From Bombardia bombarda (lineage: Eukaryota; Ascomycota; Sordariomycetes; Sordariales; Lasiosphaeriaceae): a stretch of 64,000 bases of DNA. Location: assembly GCA_030512295.1 (NCBI GenBank), contig JAULSR010000001.1, positions 8,331,001 through 8,395,000 of the forward strand. The letters run 5' to 3'. Each line of letters starts with the position of its first letter. Positions within the stretch are counted from its first letter, which is position 1. Both the position numbers and the translations under genes were made by a program. Below are positions 45,184-55,185 of the stretch, one piece after another. The notes below the pieces were generated by a model. That model saw only the letters and a list, made by a program, of their open reading frames with translations. It was not told where the DNA came from and searched no databases.

Positions 45184-46477
45184 ATGGCCGCGAAGGGCCA
45201 AGAGGACGCATTGGCTGAAAAGGAGCGGTTGCGACTGCACTATGAAAGGACAGCAGCAGGATCAACAGAGCCAACATCACCACTCCACCTCCAGCCGCCA
45301 TCATCTCCTAACGGCGGCGGCAGCAGCAATGGCGGCCAAAGCCCATCAAGAAGAAGCAACTCGGTGCCCATAACCGAGGAAGAGCTGGACGACCTGCAAG
45401 CCCATGAAGACCATCCTCACCCTCACCATCAACCCAACTCCAACCCCAACCCCAACCACCACCGCGCACCCACCCCCCTCCCTACTCAGGCCCCTCCACC
45501 ACCAGCATCCAAGAATCCGCCTCCCCGCGCTCCCCCCAGCCCAAAGGCCCCCAAAAATACCCTGGCCTGCCCCCGCTCGACTACCGGCTCTACAACCCCC
45601 CTTATTCGACCGCTCCGCCGACCTCATCACCATCAAGACCTCGGCGCCCTACCTCTCCGCCAGCGCCGCCGCGCTCGCCGCGCTCATCCGCGCGCAGTGC
45701 AGCATCCCGCCCAAGCCGCAGCTGCACATCGTCGGCCGCCGCGCCAGCGGCTCGCGCGTCGACTTCGCCATCAAGCTCAACCTCATGAGCCTCATCCTGC
45801 CCGAGGAGCAGAAGCAGCAGCGCATGGACTACATGCGCTGCGTGGCGCCCGGCGAGCCGGCGCTGCGCGGCGGCAGCAAGCCGAGTACGGAGCCTAGCGT
45901 CGGGGGCGACGGCGGCGGCGGGCTGGACGAGTGGGCGCGGCGGTACGTGGACGACACGACGGGGGGCAGCAAGAGCTTTGCGCTGGAAAGGGTCGTGGTG
46001 AATATGGACGTGGACTGGCTCGAGGGGCAGGTGAGGAGTCTGGTGGCGTCGACGGGGTATAAGGGGGTTGTGGCGGTGAGCTTCCCCGTGACGCACGCAA
46101 GGGTGGTGGTGCAGAGCCCGGATCGGGTGAATAAGTTTTTTACGAGCGTTACGACGATGTTTACGGGGAAGAGGAGGTATGAGGTTGTGAAAGCGGTGTG
46201 GCCGTTTGCGACGGCGAGGAATGGGGAGGCGGGGAGGAGGTGTGCGGTGATGAGTGAGGAGGCGTGGTGGAGGGAGTGGAAGGAGAGTGTGAGATATGGT
46301 ATGTGTTCGCTGTCTCCTATTCATTTTGATGTGACTGACTGACTGACTGACTGACTTTGGGGTATAGCGATCGTGACCAAGAGGCAAGGCTGGGTGACGA
46401 TTGAGGACAAGCTCGAGGTGATTATGGAGGGAGTTGGGAGAGATACGCCGGTTGTGGATTGGGGGCCTGAGTACTGA
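45184..46477 (+). CDS. Conserved fungal protein of unknown function, frame-disrupted
   Basis: The ATG at 45184 begins MAAKGQEDALAEKERLRLHY, followed by a disordered Ser/Pro/His-rich part. Coding then moves to another frame (YSGPSTTSIQES, KYPGLPPLDYRLYNPP) and again to a third (FDRSADLITIKTSAPYL). These changes fall at two C6 runs (45473-45478 and 45596-45601); one extra C in each joins the frames and makes the coding length a multiple of three (408 residues). The folded part has ASGSRVDFAIKLNLMSLI, SFALERVVVNMDVDWLEG, VVAVSFPVTHARVVVQSP and KRRYEVVKAVWPFAT. The final exon (46368-46477, phase 1) ends VVDWGPEY. I recall similar fungal hypothetical proteins but no function. It is either an intact gene with base-call errors or a recent pseudogene; the first is favoured because both changes are in C runs. 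Confidence 0.65.
46333..46356. repeat. (GACT)6 microsatellite inside an intron
   Basis: Six perfect GACT units fill the middle of the 69-nt last intron (46299-46367) of the gene at 45184, between its donor and acceptor. Confidence 0.95.
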
Positions 46478-47605
46478 GATTCTCTTGGAACCTCGAATGG
46501 TTACCTGGTCAATGGCTCTGCATGGGGAGTGATGTCTATAAATGTTGTAATGCCCGATTCGTTATGTTTGGAATATGTTGTGAGCAACAGCGTAATAGGT
46601 GATGAACACCGAGTTTAATGGTAATGGAATGGTAATGGAAGGCTTGTATTGAGTAGATAGGGCGCTTGGTGTAGCAACATAGAACACCTGGGGGCTTCAA
46701 TCGCTTGTGTGTTGGGTACTTGGAAACGATAACCATAGCAGTTGTTAGACTACCTAGATATCTCTATATCTCTCTCTATATCACGCATGTTTTATGAGGA
46801 TAAATAAGTTAAAGGTATTTTTATCTGTACGATTATCCGTAATACTCTTTCCTACCTTACCTAGTACATACATAGCCTCGATGATCTTGATTGAGATCCG
46901 ACGGCCTCCATCGCTGCTTAACTTGGATAGGTCCCTACCTACGAACATCTTGGCTGGAGTTGGGGTAAGCTGCGGGGGAGACACAGTGCCATTCTCCATA
47001 ATGCGCCTCTTGAACCTGTTTGTCTCGCACGGTTCCTACCTGATTCTAGCTTCGAAACAATATCAGTAACTTGCGCCAATATCAAATACAGTCATCGTAG
47101 ATTTAAGGACCAGAATATCTTAGCAAAATAAACTCTCGCAATGTCAACCCCAAGAAACATTTTGGTGTGTGAGTGAGTCACCCCGGCGACCGGGCCCCTC
47201 CACTGCTGCAAAATACCCCTGATCGTTCCCCAAAGACTCAGCATTGGAGTCATCATGCACGGGGTAAGGTACGGATCTAGGCCCTTTCCCGTTAGATCTC
47301 CCGCCTGCAGCTCTCCGCAGCATGGCCTCAGCAAATATAGTAACTACAGGGCCAAGTTTGAGGCCATGAGAGGTTGTCCACAGTTTCAAATTGTCCTGGC
47401 GATGCACGGCGACAAGAATACGAGAATTATAGATTAAAAGAGCACTTTCCTCATCAATATTCATCTTCATCCAAACTGCACTGGAAATCTTAACCCACCG
47501 CTGCTTCATCCAAAGACCAACGACCAAGTTTACGCCCAATAACACATACCCCTGAACCCAACAACAAACAAACACTTAGCACAACACAGACAAGCCATCA
47601 TATTC
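46478..47605. other. Intergenic upstream of the RNA-repair-like gene
   Basis: AT-rich DNA with TACCTAG-type short palindromic pieces (46751, 46857). A 143-codon minus-strand frame at 47144-47575 has no recognisable domain. Presumed promoter of the next gene. Confidence 0.45.
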
Positions 47606-50600
47606 ATGGCGACTTCAGGACTTTCTTCAGAGCCAGCTGCCAGTGGCAGTAACTCTGGTCCTAGTTCTGGATCTATATCAACCACCTCCTACGACACAGC
47701 CCTATGCATCATCCCCCCTAAGCGCCTCTGGCCATCGGTTGATCGACTGCGAACGCTCTACGACAAGGCCTACGGGAAGTGGCCGCCTCATGTCAATCTC
47801 ATCTACCCCTTTGTCCGCCCAGAGGCGCTCCCTATGGCGGCAGAGATTATTCAGTCTACCCTGTCTCAACGACAGCAAGATGGCAATAACAACAATGAGA
47901 TACGGTTATCTCTAGACACTGTTGATGTCTTCACCCACAAGAAACACGACAACACCATATTTTTGTGCGATGGTGACCATAAACATCGTTCGCAACTAAC
48001 AAAGCTGCGCAAGGACATACTCCGGGCTTTGAGTCCGGGCCAACAAATCGGTAACTACCAGATGCATATGACGGTAGCGCAGAGCGAGGATGCCGCTTCC
48101 TCAGCGCACAAGTTTCTTGTCGACAAGGTGGGCCTGCTGCCGTCGATTGAGTGGGAGGTTGACCAGCTCTACATTCTTGTCCGGGAGCGAATCCAGCTGC
48201 CCGGTAGCAACAGCAATGCAACCAGCAGGATGAAACTCTGGGGCACCATCAGTTTTTCAGGAAGTAGCGATGGCAGTAGCGAGCTCTCGCAGTTAGAAAG
48301 ACCACTGGAGCTGTATACCAGCGAGCAGCTACGGCTCTCGCCAGTACCAACTCTGTCTGATGCTGAGAACAACAACGACGACCAATATGCTTTTGCTGCC
48401 ATCGGCCAAAAAAGACCAGCTCCAAACCAACACCCCCTACTACTTCGAAGAAGAAACCAACCTCTGGGTCCCCTTCAGCCCATCTGACCTGAACACCACC
48501 ACCACCTCTGACAAAACCCTGACAATCGCAAGCTACAACGTCCTAGCCGAATTCACCCATCCCCCCTCCTCAGCCCGCCACTCCCTCCTCATCAACACCA
48601 TCCTCTCTGCTGGTGCCCACGCCGACGTCCTCGTCCTGCAGGAAGTAACAGACACATTCCTTTCCTCCCTCCTCGCTGACAAGCGCGTGCGCGATACCTA
48701 CCCTTTTACCTCTCACGGACCCCCAGCCCAGCCCGACGTCGACCCGCTGCCCAGCCTGCTCAACATTGTCGTGCTGAGCAGGGTCGCGTTTGGGTGGGAG
48801 TATGTCTCGTTTCGGCGGAAGCATAAAGGGGCGGTGGTTGTGACGTTTAAGGACGTTGGAAAGCATGTCGAGAAGGGGGAAGATAGGAGTTTCCTACCTG
48901 TCGTACTCGCAGCCGTGCATCTCTCGCACGGGCTGACGGACGGGGCTGTTGCAGCCAAGAAGATAGAGATACAAACGCTTCTGGGGTATCTGGAGGCGAC
49001 GTATCCGGGCCATCCGCGTGTCGTGGCGGGGGATTTCAATATCACTTCGTCATCTCGCTCGGTTGAGGCGGCGGTGGAGAGGAAGAGCATCTCGGCGGTC
49101 GCGAAGGGACATTTGGAGTCGCTGGATGGTGTGTTTGCGGATGCTGGGCTGGTTGATGCGTGGGCGGTTACGCGGGTGGGAGGCAGGGGAGGTTATAGCT
49201 ACGATGACGTGGAGGAGGAGGACGATGATGGTGAGCTGTTTGAGGGCGAGCAAGGGGCAACCTACAACCCCAGGGTGAACGAGCTGGCGGCCGCGGCTGT
49301 TGGCAGCGGTGGCAACATGCGGCCGCAGCGATACGACCGGATCCTTGTCCGCGGCGAGGACTTCCTCACCATTGCCAAGTTCAATCAGTTTGGCTTCCTC
49401 AAGGAACGTCTGGGGGTTGATTCGGAAGATGCAACAACGACATATGCCAGCGACCACTGGGGCGTGAGGTGTCTTTTGAGGCTGGGGATGACTACTACTC
49501 CTACCGTTACGAAACCCTCAGAAGAGATCACCAACCTCATCGTCCCCGTCAACCTAAAGCAAGCAACCGCGAGCCTCGCCACACCAGGAGCCGTGAACGA
49601 ATGCCTATCCTCACTCAACGTCCTCCCAACCTCAGAAGAAATCGCCATGCGAAAGACAGCACTGACCCTCCTCAAACATACCATCCTCTCCCCCTCCCCC
49701 GGCGAAAGCACAGTCCCATCCGCCACCAGAGCCCAACCAACCATCATCGTCATCCCCGTCGGCTCCTACGCCCTCAGCGTCTGGACCGCCGCCTCCGACA
49801 TGGACGTGCTCTGCATCGGCCCCTTCAGCGCCCGCACCTTTTTCGCCCTCGCTACGCGCCGGCTGCGAAAAGCCGCTACTCAAAACATCAAGATCCTGCG
49901 GCGCGTCAAGGCCAACTCGGGCACGATGCTGGAGCTGCAGGTGATGGGCATCAAGATGGACCTGCAGTACTGCCCGGCCGGCGGTGTCGCGCAGCGCTGG
50001 CCTGAGGTGTTGACTACTCCTGTTTCAGACCCGATTTGGATGTTAGCTACGGCAACCCTCGCCAAGCTCAAGGCCGCGCGCGACGTCGACTACCTTGTCC
50101 ACTCGGTGCCTGACCTAGCCGTCTTCCGGCTCGCAAGCCGCTTTGTCAAGACGTGGGCGAGGGCGCGGGGCATCTACGCGGCGCGGTTTGGGTTCCTGGG
50201 CGGGATTCAGATTGTGTTGTTGGTGGCGAGGGTGTACAAGATGCTTGTCCGTGAGACTGGACAAGAAGTGTCGGTGGAGGACTTGTTGGTTACGTTTTTT
50301 GATCATTATGCCTCCTTCGACTGGGAGCACCAGCTGGTGTTCGACCCCTTGTTCCACACGCAGCGGCTGCCTTTCAGGCGGGCTACTGCGCGGGAGCCGC
50401 TCGCCATTTTGGGGTATTTCCCCCCCACGCTGAACACGAGCCAGGCGGCGTCGATGAACTCGGCGAGGACGATCAAGGAGGAGTTTGAGAGGGCTGCTGG
50501 TGCGGTTGATGATGCTGGGTCGTGGACTTCGTTTCTTTGTGGTGATGGTGGTGAACCTACTGCTGCGGCGGTGTACACGGCCGGCGCGATAGACTTCCTC

Positions 50601-51518
50601 GCCGCGTACAAGAGCTATGTCAAGATCGACGTGCAGTACTGGGGCTTGTCGCCGGCAAAGGGGGCCCAGTTTGTGGGCTGGCTCGAGAGCCGGTGCGTCG
50701 CGCTGCTGGTCAACCTGCACCGCCGGGCGCCGGGCGTGTATGCGCGCATGTGGTTTGCAAGGTTTGTTGAGGTGGTGGATGGAAAGGGAGAGGAAGAGGA
50801 GGAGCGCGACTACCAGGGGTGCTATCTGATTGGATTGGATAAATCTGACCAGAATATGGAGAGGGAGGAGCTCAAGGTGGCGCTTGGCGCGCTGCAGGGT
50901 GCCTTGGCAAGGTTTGAGGAGCAGATCAGGGGGGATGAGAAGTATTTTGATGCCAAGAGTTGTTGGATGGGGGCGAGCGTGGTGAACAGGGGTGAGTTGG
51001 TGTCGTCGTCTGGGAAGGAGGGGAGATTGGAGGTGGATGGGAGGGAGTGGGGTGATTATACGCCTGGGGAAAATTCGGAGGAAGATTCGGAAGAAGATTC
51101 GGAGGACGAAGATTCGGAGGATTATGGAGTTGAAGGTGCGCAAGCTGTGATGTGCATCAATAAGAGGAAGAAGGTTGGAAACACCAAGAAGAAGGGGAAG
51201 AAGCTGTCACAGGAGCAACAGCACCAGGAGCAATCAACGCCAAAGCTACGAATGGCGACTGATGTCTTGAACAGGATCCGCTGGGACCCTGAGATGGACA
51301 GCGGCGATTATGTGGTTGGGTATGAGGATCGCTTCCTTGGCGCTCAGGAGAGGGCGCTGGACGAGTGGAAGACGGAGAAGACGGACGAGGAGTTCATTCC
51401 GCAGCACAGGATACTGTACTTCAAGCGGTTGAGTACCGGCGAGACAGTTTGGGACAGGGGATTGAGGATGGATACTGTTTTTCAGAGTGGTTATAGTGTT
51501 GCTGGTTATTGGGATTAG
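47606..51518 (+). CDS. 2H phosphodiesterase + EEP nuclease + nucleotidyltransferase + MJ1316 protein (putative RNA-end repair)
   Basis: The N-terminal part is a 2H phosphoesterase: HVNLIYPFV (His 62) and HMTVAQ (His 154) are the two H-x-[NTS] motifs that act on 2',3'-cyclic or 2'-5' phosphates. Next is an endonuclease/exonuclease/phosphatase fold: TIASYNVL, LVLQEVTD, VAGDFNIT and ASDHWGVRC. Then a poly(A)-polymerase-like nucleotidyltransferase with PVGSYALSVW-x4-DMDVL (G-S and D-x-D) and its central domain. A Glu/Ser-acidic linker leads to a C-terminal MJ1316 domain (VLNRIRWDPEMDSGDYVVGY, RILYFKRLSTGETVWDRG), proposed to recognise RNA cyclic ends. The 2H part and the rest are in different frames. 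Either a 76-nt intron 48344-48419 (weak GTACCA donor; 1,278 residues) or one extra C at 48433-48437 (1,303 residues) joins them. RNA processing or repair is inference from the domains. Confidence 0.83.
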
Positions 51519-51951
51519 ATTAAGCTAAGAGTTGTAAGTCGATTGGATGTAACCACCAAATGCTTAGAAGTACGCACAGATCACTTTCAGGTCTGGGGTT
51601 CTACTACACTAACCAGGACTTACCAAGGGGCTGGTAGATCGGCCCCGCCTCTGATGTAACCCACCAACCCTGTGGCTGATGACATGGCCGGGCGCTCGAG
51701 CAGTGACGTCGATCGTTTTTCGTCTCATCCTGTTCTGGGCGGAATCCTACCACGATAGCTACACCTAAACATTATCTCCCCAACTATCCCCCAGAGTATT
51801 CATGTTTTTCTGCCATTGAAAGAAGTAGACGACCTCCTCCCCGTTATAGGGGCATACCTAGGTACAATCGCTCTATTACGGCTTTTTTAATAACCCTTTA
51901 ACCCTTTTCAATCCCGACACGCTCGACGCTCGACGCTCGCCGCCCAACGCT
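51519..51951. promoter_or_regulatory. Upstream region of the Ist2-like gene
   Basis: A 433-bp gap with a perfect TACCTAGGTA palindrome at 51855-51864, about 90 bp before the start codon, and GCTCGACGCTCGACGCTCG direct repeats at about 51921-51939. Confidence 0.5.
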
Positions 51952-54573
51952 ATGGCCGACCTTAAGAGCTTATACACCGACGACACAAACGCTGCACCAG
52001 GACTCAAGTCCAACTACGAGTAAGACCATGATCCATATTCTCCCAAAGTAGCGCAAGCTTCGAAGAAAATCAACAGAAAGCTGACAATTCCTTCATCCTA
52101 CAGGGTCGACTATGTGATCCATTACAATGTGCCCGCGACCGAAAAGGCCGAGGCCGAGGCGGCCTTCATCCAGCTCATCAAGGCCCTGGCCGATACGGGG
52201 TTCGCGACCGAGGTCCGCAGCGGCGGCAAGTCGTCTCTCCTGGTCTTTGTCAAGATCGCGTCCAACCGCCTCCTCAACGACCAAATCTACCGCTCCCGCG
52301 TCCAGGACTGGCTGTACGGCGTGCGCACCGCCGCCCCCAACCAGGACCTGTCAAAGTACTTTGAGGACGAGCCCGTCTCCGAGGCAGAGCGCCTGCGCCT
52401 CGCCTACCTTCTCATCACCAACCCCAAGAACGAGGGCGGCGCCGGGATCACCCCCAAGATGGGCCAGTGGAAGCACGTCGCCTCTATCTTCCCCCTGCAC
52501 GACCACACCTTCAACCGCCGCTGGATCAAGGAGTGGAGCACAAAGTACTACCTCGACGACTCAGACCTCAACCAGATCCGCGACAAGTTCGGCGAGCGCG
52601 TCGCCTTTTACTTTGCCTTTTTGCAGTCCTACTTTGCCTTTCTGCTGTTCCCCGCCGCATTTGGCTTCGGCGCCTGGCTCCTGCTGGGCCAGTTCTCGTG
52701 GTTCTATGCCGTTGTCAACTCGCTTTGGTCCGTCGTCTTTTTTGAGCATTGGAAGATGAAGGAGATTGACCTTGCTGTTCGGTGGGGTGTGCGTGGTGTT
52801 TCGAAAATTCAGCATCCGCGCCCGCAGTTCCAGTTTGAGAGGGAGGCCCAGGACCCAGTGACGGGTGAGATCGTCAAGGTGTACCCGCCGCTCAAGCGCT
52901 TCTACCGGCAGCTGCTTCAAGTCCCGTTTGCTTTGGCTTGCCTGACAATTCTGGGCGGCCTGATCGTGAGCTGCTTTGCTATCGAGATCTTCATCACAGA
53001 GATCTATACTGGACCCTTTAAGCAATATCTGGTGAGCTCAGCTTGTCCTCCTCTGGTTGGTCAATGGAGCGTATTACTGACGAGCATGATGCTAGACATT
53101 CCTGCCGACTATCCTTCTGACAATCTTCATGCCCACACTCGTGACGCTGCTTACCCAATTGGCAGAGCAACTTACCACGCTGGAGAACTACGAAACACAC
53201 GATGGTACGTGTGACTTGCCAGTCTTCGCCCGGATACTCTCGCTGACCAGCCACCTCTAGCCCATCAAGCTTCGTTCGTCCAAAAGATTTTTGTGCTTAA
53301 TTTCATCACGTCCTACTCGCCCATCTTCCTGACAGCCTTCATCTACGTTCCATTCGGCAAGATCCTGGTCCCCTATCTGGACATCTTCCAGCTCACGGCC
53401 CAAAAGTTCACCACCGAGGGCAAGCCGCTGCCGACCAAGAGCTGGGTCATCAACCCAGACAGACTCACCAAGCAGGTCATCTACTTCACCGTCACAGCGC
53501 AAGTAGTCAACTTTGCTACCGAGGTCATCGTGCCTTATGTGAAGCGCAGAGTGTTCAAGGCCGTCAAGGAGGTGCAGACCGAGATCTCGGTGAAGAACGG
53601 AACCGCCACTGCCAGCCCTATCGATGTGGCCGAGGAGGCCGACTTCCTCACGCGCGTGAGGAACGAAGCGGAGTTGGATGAGTACGATGTGACTGTCGAT
53701 TACCGTGAGATGGTGATCCAATTAGGTGAGTTTGCATTGCCATACCATAGCCGTCTTTCATTTCCCACACAAAATTCAAAACGTACCTATACTTACCAAC
53801 ACAAAAAGGCTACCTCTCCCTCTTCTCCGTCGTCTGGCCCCTCACCGCGTGCTCTTTCCTAGTCAACAACTGGGTCGAGGCGCGCTCCGACGCCATGAAG
53901 ATCGCCATCAGCAGCCAGCGGCCCATACCCTGGCGCGCCGACTCCATCGGACCCTGGCTCAACGCGCTCGGCTTCCTCTCGTGGCTCGGCAGCGTCACTA
54001 GCGCTGCCCTCGTCTTTCTCTTCAACCAGAGCAAGCCCGACGGCTCCCCCTGGGACATCTCCGCCTGGGCCCTGCTGCTCTCCATCTTCCTTGCCGAGCA
54101 CATCTACATGGCAGTGCAGATCGCCGTCCGCCACGTCATCGCCAAGCTCGACAGCCCCGGCCTGCAGAAGGAGCGCGCTGAGAGATTTGCTATGCGCAAG
54201 CAGGTGCTTGAGCAGACATTTGCGAATAGGGATTTGAGCGAGAATGAGACCTACGGGCCGGGGTTGAGCGGTGGAGAGAAGATTACGAGGGAGACGTTGG
54301 AGGAGGAGGCAAGGGGGTTGTCAGTTAAGGGGGGTGCGAGCCCGGAGCAGTTGTGAGTAGATTGCATACCTGTTTATTCGGTGATGTTTTTGAAGGTTTG
54401 AGGCTAACGGCATTTTGTAGGTTCTGGCAGCGTCAGCGTGGTGCCGACGAGACGATTCAGATTGGGCGGCTGCTGATCTCGGAGGTAAGTGTTTCTTTAA
54501 CGAAGAACTAACGTCCCTTCCACTCACGATATTATCATCATAGAAATTAGTTAACACATGGAGCAGCAGGTAG
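51952..54573 (+). CDS. IST2: Ist2-like anoctamin (TMEM16) membrane protein
   Basis: Fungal Ist2/anoctamins tether the ER to the plasma membrane or scramble lipids; the Aspergillus and Nectria members are scramblases. Seven exons fit in phase: 51952-52019, 52104-53031, 53096-53204, 53261-53725, 53809-54352, 54421-54484 and 54544-54573, giving 735 residues. The N-terminal cytosolic domain (VDYVIHYNVP, GKSSLLVFVKIAS) is ferredoxin-like, as in the family. About ten hydrophobic segments follow (for example FAFLLFPAAFGFGAWLLLG, FALACLTILGGLIVSC, TILLTIFMPTLVTLL, SFVQKIFVLNFITSYSPI). The conserved calcium-site helices include NFITSYSPIFLTAFIYVPF and EHIYMAVQIAVRHVIAKL. The C-terminus is short and lacks the long basic tail that sends yeast Ist2 to the cell cortex, so scrambling rather than tethering is more likely. 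The last exon has only ten codons. Confidence 0.88.
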
Positions 54574-55185
54574 CAGCGGCAAACCAAACCAAAAAGACCA
54601 GGTAGGGAGGTTTAGGGCTGGTGTGTTTGGTTGTACGGGTTGGAGCAGAAGACCAGGTTCAGCGCTTCTTTGCGGGAGAATGAGCTTGTGTCGAACGGTC
54701 CAGGTGGGCTTTGAAGGGGGGAGAAAAGAGGCGGGACGGTGGTTAAGTTAATGGTACTATTTTCGTTGTCATTGGCGATACGGCAAGGCGATGCGAGGCA
54801 ATAGGGAGAATGGGCTTGAAAGGGAGATTGCATTTGGTTGCGAGCGGGAATGGTAAAATTCAGTTTTGATCTTCTCGGGAGGATGGAAAAGGAAGACATG
54901 TGAACGTCGATAATCTTGTTCGGTTAGGGAGGGGGGTATTAGCTTCAGCTTAATATCTACCAGGTACACTCGTACGTAATATACCTAGGTGTACTTCATA
55001 TTATTACTCGCTTTTATATACGATTATCTTCCATGCTTTCCAACTTGTCATCACACATCATACACTCATCCATATACCTTCAGCAATCCCATTCTATGAA
55101 ATCCCAAAGCCACCAAAAAAAAAAAAAACCAGCAATAGAAAAAGAATCATCCACCCAATTCAATCAGGTGCGCAAGCCATCAGCA
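54574..55185. other. Intergenic between convergent Ist2-like and homeobox genes
   Basis: AT-rich 3' regions of two converging genes. An A tract of about 14 lies near 55117-55130. Nothing else was recognised. Confidence 0.5.
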
